Source: Mesoplasma entomophilum
GTDB taxonomy: Bacteria > Bacillota_I > Bacilli_A > Mycoplasmatales > Mycoplasmataceae
DNA: 64,000 nt
Assembly (NCBI RefSeq): GCF_002804125.1
Contig: NZ_CP024966.1
Location: forward strand, 744,001-808,000
Direction of reading: 5' to 3'
Below are positions 25,485 through 37,761 of the stretch, one piece after another. Position 1 is the first letter of the stretch. Each line of letters starts with the position of its first letter. Both the position numbers and the translations under genes were made by a program. The notes below the pieces were generated by a model that worked only from the letters and a program-made list of their open reading frames with translations, made no database searches and was not told the origin of the DNA.

Positions 25485-26402
25485 TTAACTGATTCTATAT
25501 AAATTTTCTAGCTCTTTATCATAATTTCTTTTTAGTTTTGAATAAACATCTTTTAAATAACTCTCAACTGAATCAGATGAGTTTTTTATTTTCAATAATT
25601 CATTTTTTAGATATCTTAAGTCTTTTGTTAAATTAAAAAGATGTCAATTATTTAAAGGGTCCTCAGACTTTTGAATTTCTAAAATCATTTTTTCTAATAT
25701 CTCATTTTTTATATTTTCATTACTAATGCAAAATTCTAATGTTAAATTTTCATTTAACATGCTTTGAGAATTTATATAGAACAAAGAATTATTTAAATCA
25801 ATGAAATCAGTATTTTTTACTAATGTATTTTTCGGCAAAATACTTTTAGGAAATGAATAAATTATTTGATTAAATTTGTTAACTTTTCATTTAAAGGAAT
25901 CATATTTTAATTCACTGACAGATTTAAATTTTTTGTCAGTTGTGTTTATTTCTTCATTAAGTATTAAAAAATTATCAAACTCTTTTATTCTTAAGTTGTC
26001 TTTAAAAATATCAGGTGCATATTCTTCAATAAATGTTTTATCAATGCTTTTTGTTTTTTCTAGTTTTAGCGTGTGTTTAAAATAGTGAGAAAATAAAGTA
26101 TCTAAAAAAGTATCTTTAAAGTGTTTTGAATTTAGTATTTCATTAAAGAAAAATATTTTACTCATAAGTTCTATTTTTTGAAAATTTAAATTTCAATAAA
26201 TATCAACCTCTAGCATAAAATACTTCTCATTAATTTCATGAGCAGTTGTTTTATATTTTAAAGCTCTATTTCAATTTGCAGAAGAAAAACAATTATTTAA
26301 AACTGATTCTGGTAAAAATTCAAATTTTGCATTTCCTATATAATAACTTTCTTTCTTAAAACCTATTTCAATTAAAATGCTCTTTGTGAATAAATAAAAC
26401 AT
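25485..26402 (-). CDS. Hypothetical protein
   Basis: 305 residues, no family recognised. Soluble, Lys/Asn/Phe-rich, with predicted mixed helix and strand. Begins MFYLFTKSILIEIGFKKESY; C-terminal about 60 residues are helical and charged (KNELLKIKNSSDSVESYLKD), perhaps a short coiled coil. Three TGA tryptophans. ATG 26402 has AGAGGAGAG. Ends 16 bp before the rplK promoter. Confidence 0.72.
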
Positions 26403-26431
26403 TGTCTCTCCTCTTTTACTTTGTTATTTTA

Positions 26432-26460
26432 GCAAAAAAAAGATTTGCTAAGCAAATCTT
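26432..26460 (-). terminator. Terminator of the small membrane protein gene
   Basis: Stem AAGATTTGC/GCAAATCTT, TTA loop, then T8 on the minus strand; 15 bp after the stop at 26475. Confidence 0.9.
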
Positions 26461-26474
26461 GTTAATAAATAAAA

Positions 26475-26759
26475 TTATTTTTTTAATAATCAATTTGTGA
26501 TTTGTAAAGCTAAAGGTTGTTTACCCATTAAGCATCATATAATAATAAAAATAAATCCTACTATTGATAAACATAATAATACGTAAATTAAACCATAAAT
26601 TAAAGCTGCTCCTCTGCTTTCGGCTTGAGGTGTTTTAAAAATCATTTGTCCTACTAATGGCAAGTTTAAAATTCATAATACTAAAGGTAAAATTCCAAGA
26701 GTAAATCCGTTTAAAAATCCGTTAATAATTGTTGATAATGCTCTTTTTAAAATGTTCAT
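26475..26759 (-). CDS. Small two-helix membrane protein
   Basis: 94 residues with two hydrophobic segments (about 13-38 and 53-77) joined by a short polar loop (FKTPQAESRGAA). Three TGA tryptophans hide it in the standard code. AAAGGAAT stands 6 nt before ATG 26759; a TATAAT box at 26791-26796 is a candidate -10. Own terminator. Function unknown. Confidence 0.75.
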
Positions 26760-26837
26760 TTTATTTATTCCTTTCTGTGTTTCAAATAAAATTATACAAC
26801 AATAGTGGGAAAAAATAAAATTAAATGTTTTTCTTTA

Positions 26838-29516
26838 TTAAAACTTACCTTGCGCTAAACTAGCGTTACCTCCACCTTTTGGTGAAATTGGTAGATTTTT
26901 AAATATTTCTATCGCTGAGTGTTCTAATTGTAATTTTTCGCTTACTCCAACAACAACAAAATTACCATCAGTGTTTTCAGAAGTTAAAATTATGATTACT
27001 TTTTCAAATTTGTTTTTATATTCATCAACTAATGTTTTCATATCTTTGATATTTAAACCATTCACTTTTTCTTCAATTATTTGTGTTCCATTTTCATTGA
27101 TTTTTGGTTCAAATGATTTAAACTTTTCTAATTTTTGAGTTGTTAATAATTCTTCTACTTTTCTTTCATAAACTTTTATTGCAATAGACAAGTTTTCCAA
27201 AATAAGTTTTAAAGAAATAATTGATTGTTTTGAAATTTCTTTGTTAAATGCATCTTTGATAATATCTTCAATTTTTTGATCTGCCAAAATTGATTTAGTG
27301 TTTTCATACTTTGCAAATATTTCTTGTATTAATTTTAACAATTTATTAAACTCTGTATTTAAGTATTCATTTATTGACTGTTTTGAAGTTAAACACTTAA
27401 CTCTATAAACTCCGCTACCTTTTGATTCCAATCCCGTAATCATAAAATCTTCTATATCATGTGTATTATCAACGTGAGTTCCTCCACATAATTCACTTGA
27501 AAATTCCCCAAATTTTACTACTCTAACAATATCATCATATTTTTCAGTAAAGAATGCTAATGCAGCATACTTACTTATTGCATCTTGCATTGAACAGAAA
27601 TAAACATTTCTACTAATTTTTTCATTTATTTTTTCAACAACTAGCTTTTCAGCAGCTAATAATTCTTCTGGTTTAATAGAATCGTTATATGTAAAGTCCA
27701 TACGCAGTCCATATTCATCATTGTATGATCCAGACTGCATAACTGTCTCGCCCAATATTTCTCTTAATGCAGCATGAATTAAGTGAGTTCCTGAGTGGTT
27801 TTTCATAGTCAAAGTTCTTTTTTCTTCATTAACAAATGCATCAATAGTATCCCCGATTTTAATTGAACCTTCTAACTGAATTTTATGAATATGTTGATGG
27901 TTAGGTCCTTGCTGAGTATCAATAACTTCAGCTCTAGCTGAATTATTTACTAAGTATCCTGTATCAGCTGCTTGACCACCTTTTTCAGCATAAAATGGTG
28001 TCTTGTCTAAAATAACATAAACTTCAGTATCAGCTGCTTCTGAAAGAATTTCATCATCTGTAAAAATATAAACAATTTTTGCATTTTCATGTTTAGTTTC
28101 TTCTCAACCAGTAAATTCTGAATCAATATCAAGCTTTGTGAAAATTTCGTTTTGTTTATCTCAAGCTTTTAAATCTTTTCTTGCATTACGCGCTTGTTCT
28201 TTTGCTTGTTCTAATAAATGATTAAATTCTTCAATGTCAACTTTAACGTTTTTGTCTTCAGCAATTTCAATAGTTTGTTCAATTGGGTAACCAAATGATT
28301 CAAATAAAAGTAATGCATTTTTACCTGTTACTTTTTTATCACTTTCAATCATTTTATTTAAAGCTTCATATCCTTTTGATAAAGTTTTTAAGAATTTTTC
28401 TTCTTCATTTAAAATTGTAGACTCAATTAAATTTTGTTTTTCTAATAAATATGGGTAAAAATCTTTCATTGCATCTATTACATTAATTACTAATGTACTT
28501 AAGAATGGCCCGTTGATTCCTAATTCCATACCTTTCATTAGAGCACGGCGAATTAAGCGGCGAATTATATAACCTCTATCTTTGTTACCTGGGAATACAC
28601 CATCAGCAATAGCAAAACTTGTTGCTCTAACGTGATCGGCAATTACTTTAAATGCTGTATTAATTTTAGTTTGTTCAATTTTTTCATCAAAATAATTTTC
28701 AATTGAATATTTAAATTTTGAATCACAAATACTTTCAATTTGTTTAATTGTAGGTCAAAAGATATCAGTTTCAAAGTTTGTTGGTGTGTCTTGAAATATA
28801 GACGCTATTCTTTCTAAACCAGCACCAGTATCTATATTTTTTCTTGGTAATTCTGAATAATTATTAAATCCATCATTATTAAATTGTGAAAATACAATAT
28901 TTCAAATTTCAATATATCTATCATTTTCAATATCTTCAGCTAAAAGTTTTGGTCCTATATTTTCTTTATCTCATTTTTCACCACGATCAAAGAAAATTTC
29001 CGTATTAGGTCCACATGGTCCTTGTCCAACATCTCAAAAGTTTGTATCTCTTGTTAATCTAAAAATATGATCTTGTTTGATACCAATGTCATTAATTCAA
29101 TATTCGTAAGCCTCAATATCTTCGTCAAAAACAGTTATGTATAATTTTTCAGTTGGAATAGCAAATCATTTATCGCTTGTTAATAATTCTCAAGCAAAAG
29201 ATATTGCTTCTTTTTTGAAATAATCCCCAATTGAAAAATTACCTAACATTTCAAACATTGTATGATGTCTTGCAGTTACCCCAACATTTTCAATATCATT
29301 AGTTCTTATTGCTTTTTGAGAGTTAGTTAATCTTGGTGATGGCGGAGTTTTTCTTCCATCAAAATATGGTTTTAGAGTAGCTACACCTGAATTAATTCAT
29401 AATAATGAAGGATCTTCAACAGGTATTAGGCTAACTGGTTCTAAGAAATGGTGATTCTTTGTTTTAAAAAAATCTAATCACATTTTTCTAATTTCATTTG
29501 TTGTTAATTTTTTCAT
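26838..29516 (-). CDS. alaS: Alanyl-tRNA synthetase
   Basis: 892 residues, complete four-domain AlaRS. Class II core ([22 protein letters not shown] region, GLERIASI), editing domain with the zinc/active-site motif [12 protein letters not shown] and the partner CGGTHVDNT, and the C-terminal oligomerisation domain ending [15 protein letters not shown]. Charges tRNA-Ala and edits Ser/Gly mischarging. ATG 29516 follows AAAGGACTG. Divergent from the HAD gene. Confidence 0.98.
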
Positions 29517-29636
29517 TTAAATATCAGTCCTTTAAAATTAATTATAACCTTTAACAAAATTAAAGAGAAAATAATTTTGTCTAATTTTTGATAAAATATA
29601 TTTATGACTACTTATTCTGGAAAGGAAAGTAAAAAT

Positions 29637-30488
29637 ATGCAATTAAAAGACAAATTGAAAAAGAGATTAATATTAATTGACTTAGACGGAACAACTTTAA
29701 AAGATGACCATTTAACAATTAATCCAATAACAAAAAATGCTTTGCAAGACGCCATTAAGGATGGGCATACTGTTTGTATTTGCACAGGTAGAAGTTTAAA
29801 AGACACAATACATATTTATAATGAACTAGAACTAGATAGTTTATTAGTTACATTGGATGGAGGACATATATCTGATCCAGTTCATAAAAACTTTAAAAGA
29901 ATAGTTTTACCAATTAGTGAAGAAGTAACAAAAAGTATTTTACAACATCCAATATTGAAAGGAAAAATTGAAAACATTATTGTTGAATACTACCATACTA
30001 ACATGATTCAAAATAGTGCTGATAATTTCTTTATTGTCGATGCAAATGCAGAGGTTCCAGTTCAAGGAGACATTTTAAAAGACTGAAAAGGTCCTTGCAG
30101 TAATTTAATTATTAAGTTAAAGACAAATTTAAACTTTATTAATATTGTTGATACTTTAAACGCTGAATTTGGAAACGCAGTTAAAGTTAAATCTAACTTA
30201 ATTTATGGTGTTGAAAATATTGGAGAAAAGCCAATTTTAATAATAACAAACAAATTTGTTAACAAAGGTTTTGCTGCTGAAATGGTTGCCCAATATTACA
30301 ATAAAGATATTAAAGATGTTATTGCTTTTGGTGATCAAATGAATGATTTTGAAATGATTAAAACAGTTGGATATGGTATTGCCTTAACTAGTGGTAATCC
30401 AAAATTAAAAGAAATTGCTTCAGGTATAACTGAGTTATCTAATGATGCAGGTGGTCTTGGAGACACACTAAATAAACTTTTAAAATAA
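29637..30488 (+). CDS. Cof-type HAD-IIB phosphatase
   Basis: 283 residues. HAD motif I LIDLDGTTL (both Asp), motif II ICTGR, motif III lysine before GF and motif IV VIAFGDQMNDFEM; the insertion between II and III is the alpha/beta C2B cap of the Cof family, which dephosphorylates sugar phosphates or nucleotides such as FMN. ATG 29637 is chosen for GGAAAGGAAAG just upstream; an ATG at 29604 lies too close to the candidate -10 (GATAAAATA, about 29590). One TGA tryptophan. Confidence 0.9.
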
Positions 30489-30512
30489 AAAATAGGCTGT
30501 TAAAAGCCTATT
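30485..30512 (-). terminator. Terminator of the MFS/glycerophosphodiesterase operon
   Basis: Stem AATAGGCT/AGCCTATT with a 6-nt loop followed on the minus strand by T6 and more Ts. It lies about 80 bp after the first MFS stop. Confidence 0.7.
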
Positions 30513-30532
30513 AAGAATTATAATTCAGACTT

Positions 30533-30581
30533 GATACTTATGAGAAAATAAGCTCATGAGTGTCGCAGTTTTATTATTTTA
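30533..30581 (+). terminator. Probable terminator of the HAD gene
   Basis: Stem GATACTTATGAG/CTCATGAGTGTC (with G-U pairs) around a short loop, then a T-rich stretch on the plus strand after a 4-5 nt gap. Less canonical than the others. Confidence 0.5.
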
Positions 30582-30589
30582 ATATTTGA

Positions 30590-32017
30590 TTATTTTTTTA
30601 ACCTACAGATAAGAATAAAACCAGATATGACACCAATAATCCCTCCAGCAACAATTAATATCATTGAATATTGGTATGCTAATTGATAGTTATAAACTCC
30701 AGCAATACTTGTTTCAACTTTATATTTCTCTAAAAATAATGAATTTAATTGCCAAAATCATGCATCAGGAGAGAATGCTATAACAGAGATTAATCCAACA
30801 CTAGTTGCATATTGCTTATGATCTATCCCTATTTCATATATTGTAGCTCATCTATTTGTTACTAAGCCTCAGCAAATAGCTCCCATACAAAGGAAAAATG
30901 AATAAACAATAATTTGGATAAACAATTTCATGCCCGCTGATTGATTTGCAAAGCCTCCAACTTTAAATCCTGGCAAAAATATTATAACCATCATTAAGAA
31001 TGAACAAATAATACATCCTATGACTAAAAATTTTATGTATTTACCTGATTTATCAGCTATTTTTCCTGAAGGAGCTGAAAATATTAATCTAAATAAGTAT
31101 GTTCTTAGTAGTCCACCAATAAAGGTTACGCTTGCACTAATAAGTATTGCACTATTCATAAATGGTATCAACACGCTTAACCCTTGTTGATACATATAAA
31201 CGCCCATAACTAATAAAGATAATAAATAAATTTTATAATTTTTTAAAATTTTTCCTACCTCTTTTATGTTAAAGTCTTTACTTATAATCTCACTCTTTTT
31301 TTCTTTGATAAAAAATATTAAAAGAGTTGCATCGATAAAAATAAGTAAGCAAAATAAGTAACACATTAACGAAAACGCTAAGCTTGAAGTGTTATTATTG
31401 TTAACAAATATAGGTGTTAGTATTGTAAAAATGATAAAACCTAGACCTACAAATATTGTTCCAATAAGCCCATTTAAGCTGCCATGTATTCCATTAAGAA
31501 TACCATTTTCTTCAGGTTTTCCTTGTTGAGAAAGTAATTTTCACAATGGCGCCCAAAATATAATTTTAGCAATTGCTCAAATAACATAAATTATTAAAAT
31601 TTGAGTATATCTATTTGATTGACCTATAGGATTTAAAATAGCAATATTGTTTTCTACATCAAAAATAATTGCTCCGCCTGCAGTTAAACCAACACTACCG
31701 TATCATGCACCTGTTATGCCAAAGCTAACTAATCCGGTTATTGTTAATCACTTAAGACTTATTTTATCCGCGATAATACTACCAAAAAAGAATACTACTA
31801 AAGATACATAACCATAAACAGCAGAGGCTTGACTAAGCTGCGCTGGTGAAATTCCTAAATTTAATGATATTATCTCCGTATTTATAACATTCTTTAAGTA
31901 AGATGGAAAAATGAAAACTAAAACATCAGCTGTTGCTAAAATAGCTATTGTTCAAAATCTTTTAGTTTGTCAAAACTTGTTTTGACAAATTTTTCTGTGC
32001 TTCTTTTTTTGTTGCAT
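30590..32017 (-). CDS. MFS transporter, glycerophosphodiester locus, copy 1
   Basis: About 475 residues, 12 predicted helices. Paralogue of the next gene (shared LATADV/LAMADV, YLKNVI, SQASxxYGYVSL, LxGxLRTYLFR and a C-terminal GLVTNRWATIYEIG). Major facilitator layout with an FFGSIIADKISLKWL loop after helix 2, the motif-A position. Starts at ATG 32017, which overlaps the 3' end of copy 2 by 56 bp. Next to a glycerophosphodiesterase, so uptake of glycerophosphodiesters or glycerol-3-phosphate is a plausible job, by context only. The reading frame near 31920 depends on the exact length of a short A run, which I could not confirm. Confidence 0.78.
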
Positions 32018-33356
32018 ATATTAATACACCACCAGCAATCATTGCAAGTAAGCCAAAGCATAAAATGATTATTATGCTAATTTGATTTGCCAATTTATTA
32101 TCAACATGCCCCGCTTCTGACCCTAAATTTTTTAATAAAATGGAATCAATTTGTCAAAATCATGCATCAGCTGAAAATGCAATCAATGATATAAATCCAA
32201 CCGCCATTCCATAGTCTTTTTGACTTATATTAATAACATAAATTGTTGCTCATCTATTTGTAACAAGTGCTCAACAAGTTATACCCAATCCCAAATACAT
32301 AGTAACTACTGAAACTTGAACTAAAGTTTTTGATCCTTTTGACATATTTGTAAAACTATTTTCGCTAAATCCAGGAACAATAACTGCAATTAAACATAGA
32401 ACAGAAGCTACTGCCAAACCAATTATTATGAATAAAATGTATTTTTGACTTTTGTCTGCCATTTTTCCAAAATATGTTGAAAAGAAAAATCTAAATAAAT
32501 AGGTTCTCAAAATTCCAAATACAACCACTAAAGATGCAGTAATTAACAATACATCTTGCATATAGGTTACAAATATTGATAATCCACTTTGATATAAATA
32601 AACTCCTAATATCAAAATTGAAACAAGTCATATTTTTCAATTAAATAATATATTTTTAAAACTTTTTAATGAAAAATCACTTTCACCATCTTTTTTAGTA
32701 GTTTTGTCCTCTGGAACAAAGAAAAAAATTAAGAAACAATTAGCAATTATGAATCCAGTAAAAATGAAAACTAGTGCAGGAAAAGCTCAATCTCCTAATG
32801 AAGATTTTCAGACTGTCCCAAAAAGGAAAAATACTAGATACGCAATAGCAATAATAACAGTTCCAATAAGTCCATTTAAACTACCATGAATTCCATTTAA
32901 CTTTCCATTTTCTTCAGGTTTACCTTGCTCAGATAATAATTTTCAAAGTGCAGCTCAAAATATAAAGCATGTAATAAAAGATCACAATGCAAATATTAAG
33001 TAGACTTGTATTACTTTTGCAGTAGCAATAAAAGGAATAAAGCCATATCATAATCCTACTACGCCAATTGATGCAAGACCAACTAGTGTTAATTTTTTCA
33101 AGCTAATTTTATCAGCAAGTCAACCTCCAATAAAATAACTAGGTAAAGATACATAGCCATATATTGAATTAGCCTGCGAAAATTGAGATGGTAAAATTCC
33201 TAGTGATTCAGAAATTACTACAGATGATATTACATTTTTTAAATAAAAGGGTACAGCCATTACTAAGACATCTGCCATTGCTAAAATGGCTATTACAGTA
33301 AATGTTTTTTTGCTAATACCCATTATTGTATTTTTTTTAGTGAAAATAAATATCAC
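31962..33356 (-). CDS. MFS transporter, glycerophosphodiester locus, copy 2
   Basis: About 464 residues, 12 predicted helices, paralogue of copy 1 with which it overlaps. Motifs: ILAMADVLVMAVPFYLKNV helix 1, ADKISLKKL loop, LRTYLFRFFFSTYFGKMADKS (motif A of the second half) and WALVTNRWATIYVI. The start is unsure: GTG 33356 overlaps the only good ribosome site (GGAGTGAT), an ATT 9 nt later is well spaced from it, and ATG 33323 lacks a site. It follows the glycerophosphodiesterase by 12 bp. Confidence 0.82.
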
Positions 33357-33368
33357 TCCATTCTATTT

Positions 33369-34082
33369 TTATTTAAAATTTATTCTTAAATCCTTTTTGT
33401 CGCTAATTAAAGAATTTAAGTATTTCCTATATTTGAAATAAATAATTTCAGCATCTTTATCGTTTTTAAATGTTCATACATTTATCGGCAAATTAATTTT
33501 CTCTACATATTTTAATGAATCATGTGATTTTAAGTTTCCAACATAAGGGTGCAGATAATCAAATTTTCTTATTAAACTAAAATCAACTTTTTTAACGTAT
33601 TCGGTTAAATATCCTTTTTTAAACTTGTTAACATCTAATTCACTAATAAATTTTAATGCCTCATTTCCAAAAGAAGAAACAACTATTTCAGCTTTGGTTT
33701 TTTTTCTTAACAATTCCAAAGCTTTCTTTATAAGTTCAAACTCTTCTTTTGTATTTTTATTGGGTTTAATCTCCACATTTATAAATTCATATTTATTAGA
33801 AATTTTATTAATAAAATCTTCAACAAACAAAGGTGGAATATTTTCAGGATTATTTTTAAAAAAATCAATATTTTTAATTTCTTCAAAAGTCATACTTTTG
33901 ACAGTTTTATTAACATTACCAATTCTTTTTAAATTGTGATCATGAAATATTATTATTTTTTTGTCTTTCGTTAATCGAATATCAAATTCAACGCCTTTAC
34001 AACTTTTTAATGCATCAATAAAATCAATCATTCTATTTTCTCTACCAGGACCTCTAAATCCTCTATGAGCTACTAAAAACAT
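33369..34082 (-). CDS. glpQ: Glycerophosphodiester phosphodiesterase
   Basis: 237 residues. Hydrolyses deacylated phospholipids to glycerol-3-phosphate and an alcohol. GDPD motifs: VAHRGFRG and ENR at the N-terminus, EFDIRLTKDKKIIIFHDHNLKR, then FINVEIKP. No signal peptide, so it works in the cytoplasm after import. First gene of the leftward operon, with AAAGGAAA before ATG 34082. It faces glpF across a 204-bp control region. Confidence 0.92.
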
Positions 34083-34181
34083 AATTTATTTTCCTTTCTG
34101 ATAAGTAAACACAAATTATTCTTTCTCTCATAACATACTTTTATCTTAGCAAATTATTTTCAACAAGAAAAGGCGAAAAGA

Positions 34182-34237
34182 TATTTTTTCCAAAATTTGG
34201 GCTATTATTTGGAAAAAATAATTATATTTGATATTAT
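34182..34237 (+). promoter_or_regulatory. glpF promoter with inverted-repeat operator
   Basis: Perfect 13-bp inverted repeat TATTTTTTCCAAA (34182-34194) and TTTGGAAAAAATA (34208-34220), 13-nt spacer. The right arm contains TTGGAA (34209-34214), which with TATTAT (34232-34237) makes a -35/-10 pair at 17-bp spacing. A regulator bound here would block glpF transcription. The rest of 34083-34286 shows no gene. Confidence 0.7.
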
Positions 34238-34286
34238 GTAATTGTATCATTGTTTAGATACACGAAGAAAGTAGGTTTAACGAGTA

Positions 34287-35063
34287 ATGAATTGATATAC
34301 TTTAATATTAACTGAGCTTTTAGGAACAGCTATTTTAATCATTTTAGGTAATGGTATAGTAGCAAACGTTGTCTTAAAAGGAACGAAGGGGAATAACGCA
34401 GGACTTGTCGCAATAACAATTGGGTGAGCAATGGCAGTAACCGTTGGTGCTCTTGTTGCTAATGCTTTAGGTGGCGTTGCACATTTTAATCCAGCAGTTA
34501 CTGTAGCCCTTGCAATTGCTGACAAAACAGGAAATTTTGGTCTTGCCAGTTATAACGGCATGGCCCCAGTAGGAATGTTTTTCCTTGTTATAATTTTTCA
34601 ATTTATAGGTGCTGTAATAGGACAGCTATTAGTAAATTTTGTTTATTATAAACATATACAAAAAACTTTAATAAGTGGAACAATTGAAGATAAATTAAGT
34701 GTGCTTGCAATGCACTCAACAATTCCAACTGAAAGAGGTAAAATTACAAATTTTGCAATGGAATTTTTAGGAACTGCATTATTGATTTTGGCAATCTTAT
34801 CATTTGGAAAATTTAATAGCGGTGCAGGATTGCCACCATTTTATGCTCCTGTTTTAGTTGGTATGGTTATTTTAGCAATCGGTTTATCACTAGGAGGAAC
34901 AACAGGTTATGCTATAAATCCTTTTAGAGATTTAGCTCCAAGAATTGTTCATCAATTAATGCCTTTAAAAAACAAAGGTAAATCTGATTGAAGTTATGCA
35001 TGAATACCTGTAGCAGCACCAATTGCTGCTGGAGCGATTGTTGGATTATTTTTCTTAATTTAA
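34287..35063 (+). CDS. glpF: Glycerol uptake facilitator
   Basis: 258 residues, six membrane helices of the aquaglyceroporin family. Pore motifs HFNPAVT (first NPA) and INPFRDLAPR (second, NPF in place of NPA, with the Arg of the selectivity filter). Lets glycerol diffuse in. Starts with ATG 34287 and has four TGA tryptophans. First gene of glpF-glpO-glpK, 17 bp before glpO. Confidence 0.95.
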
Positions 35064-35080
35064 TAGAAATAGGTACAAAA

Positions 35081-36235
35081 ATGAATAAATATGATATTTG
35101 TATAATTGGTGCAGGAATAATTGGTTCTTCTATTGCTAGAGAACTTTCAAAATATAATAAAAAAATTATTGTACTTGAATCTAATTTGAAAGTTGGATTA
35201 GAAACAAGCACAGGTAATTCAGGATTAGTTCATGGCGGGTTCGACCCAACTCCTGGAAAGCTTAATGCCAAATTAAATGTATTAGGTAAAAAAAAATATG
35301 AAGATTGAATTTCACAAATGGAATTTCCTTTTGTAAGAATAGATTCACTAGTTGTTGGTTTTGATGATTTAGATTTAGAACACATAAATATGTTGTACAA
35401 ACGAGGACTAATAAATGGGTTAAATCCTGATGAAATAAAAATTTTAACAAGGAAAGAAGTTTTAGAAAAAGAGCCAAATATTTCTCCTGAAGTTAAAGGA
35501 GCTCTACTTTGTAATTCATCAATTGCAGTAGATCCTGTCGTGCTAACTGAAACGCTTATGAAAAACGCAATTAAAAATGGAGTTGAATTAAAATTAAACT
35601 CAAAGGTTATTGCTATTTCTAAGCAAAATAATTTATTTGAAATAGAAATTGAAAACGGAGAGAAAATAAATTCTCAAATTATTATAAATGTTGCAGGTCA
35701 TTACGCTGATGTTATTAGTAAAATGGCCGGACATCATGAATTTGATCTTGTTACAAAACGCGGTGAGTACAGAGTTTTAGAAAAAACTGAAGCGGGAATT
35801 GTAAATTCTGTTGTATTTATGGTTCCTACAATACATGGTAAAGGTATTATTGTAGCTCCTACATTAGATGGACATGTTTTAGTTGGACCAACTAGTGAAG
35901 ATTTTGTGCCAAAAAATGAAACAAGATTAATAACAAAAAGTAAATATGATTTAATTGGGGATATTGGTAAAAAATTGATACCTAACATAAATATGAATAA
36001 AACATGTCTTAGTTTTTCAGGAAGTAGACCAATAGAACCTAAGAATGACGATTTTTGAATAAAACCTGCCGCAAATGATAATTCATTTATAAATGTAGCT
36101 GGTATGAAATCACCCGGTCTTTCTTCCGCTCCCGCAATTGCAGATTTAGTTATTGAACTAGTCATGAAAACAACAAAGCTAGAAGAAAAATCAAATTGAG
36201 ATCCTATTCAAAGGAATCCATTAATACATAAATAA
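35081..36235 (+). CDS. glpO: Glycerol-3-phosphate oxidase (FAD)
   Basis: 384 residues. Dinucleotide-binding start YDICIIGAGIIGSSIAREL and the D-amino-acid-oxidase-type fold; LVHGGFDPTPG and VAGMKSPGLSSAPAIADL agree with the short Mollicute GlpO. Known of that family: oxidises glycerol-3-phosphate to dihydroxyacetone phosphate and passes electrons to oxygen, making H2O2, a cytotoxicity factor in mycoides-group species. The alternative, an L-2-hydroxyglutarate-dehydrogenase-like enzyme, is unlikely given its place between glpF and glpK. Confidence 0.9.
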
Positions 36236-36250
36236 AAGGGGATAACCAAT

Positions 36251-37759
36251 ATGGAAAAATATATTATAACTTTAGATGAAGGAACAACAAGTGCTCGTTC
36301 ACTTGTTACTAATAAAAAGGGGGATATTATTGCAGTTGATCAAATGGAATTTACTCAACACTTTCCACGAGAAGGTTGAGTAGAACATGATGCAATTGAA
36401 ATTTGAAATACTCAAAGAACAACGCTTATACAAGTCTTAAATAAATCAGGAATTAGTCCTTCTCAAATTGAAGGAATCGGAATAACAAATCAAAGAGAAA
36501 CAGTTGTTGTTTGAAATAGGGAATCAGGTTTGCCTATATATAATGCCATTGTTTGACAAGATCAAAGAACTGCTGATTATTGTGAAAAATTTGGTAGAAA
36601 AGAATTAGATTTAATTAGAGATAAAACTGGTTTAATAATTAATCCCTATTTTTCAGGAACAAAAGTGAAATGAATTTTGGATAATGTAAAGGGTGCTAGA
36701 GAATTAGCTAAGGAAGGCAAGTTAATGTTTGGTACTATTAACACATGGTTAATATATAGACTAACTGGTGGTAAAGTATTTGTTACAGATCATACTAATG
36801 CTCAAAGAACATTATTCTATAATATTCATACAAATGATTGAGATGATGAATTACTTGACTTATTTAATGTTCCAAAAAACATGCTACCAGAGATTAAGTC
36901 TTGCTCTGAAATTTATGGAGAAACTTTCAAAGGGTTACTTTCAAAAAATGATGAAACTCAATTTAAAATTTGTTCGTCTATTGGTGACCAGCAATCTGCT
37001 CTTTTTGGGCAATTATGCTTAAATCCAGGTCAAACAAAAATAACTTATGGAACCGGTTGTTTCATTCTAATGAATACAGGTGAAAACAAGATTATGTCAA
37101 CTCATGGTTTACTTACAACTATAGGCGTTGCAATTGGTGATAAAATCACTTATGCATTGGAAGGATCTGTAATGGTAGCTGGTGCTGCGGTGCAATGACT
37201 AAGAGATAATTTAAGAATTGTTTATAATGCAATTGAGACTGAATGATATGCAGGTCAAGTAAATGATGATAGAAGAATTTATGTTGTTCCTTCATTTACA
37301 GGGCTTGGTTCACCTTATTGAGATTCTTACTCACGTGGTGCCATATTTGGTTTGGATAGAGGAACAAAAAGGGAACATATTGTAAGAGCTACTTTAGAAG
37401 CCATTGCTTATCAGGCAAATGATGTTATCAGCGCAATGCAAAAAGATATTAAAAGACCATTGGGCGAAATTAAAGTTGATGGAGGGGCAAGTAATAATAA
37501 ATTTATGATGCAGTTTCAAGCAGACATTAGTAGGTCAAAAGTTATTAAACCAATTAATGTTGAAACTACCGCAATGGGTGCTGCGTACTTAGCAGGATTG
37601 GCTGTAGGATATTGAGAAAATATAGATGATATTAAATCTAATTATAAAATTGATTTTGAGCTAACAAGCAAAATTAGTGAAGAGGAATCAAAAAAATTAA
37701 TTAAAGGTTGAAATAGCGCGGTTCAAAGAACATTTGGGTGAATCAAAGAAATTGAATAA
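36251..37759 (+). CDS. glpK: Glycerol kinase
   Basis: 502 residues, standard FGGY kinase length. [14 protein letters not shown] phosphate loop, [33 protein letters not shown] and [12 protein letters not shown] signatures. Makes glycerol-3-phosphate from glycerol for GlpO and for lipid synthesis. Over ten TGA tryptophans. Last gene of the operon; terminator follows at once. Confidence 0.97.
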
Positions 37760-37761
37760 AA

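Noticed and set aside
31900-32020. Possible frameshift between the first 30 codons and the rest of the first MFS gene
   Set aside because: A one-base change in an A run near 31920 decides the frame. My base count in this stretch was uncertain by one, and the same one-base correction also restores the 3' end of the neighbouring paralogue, so I treat both genes as intact.
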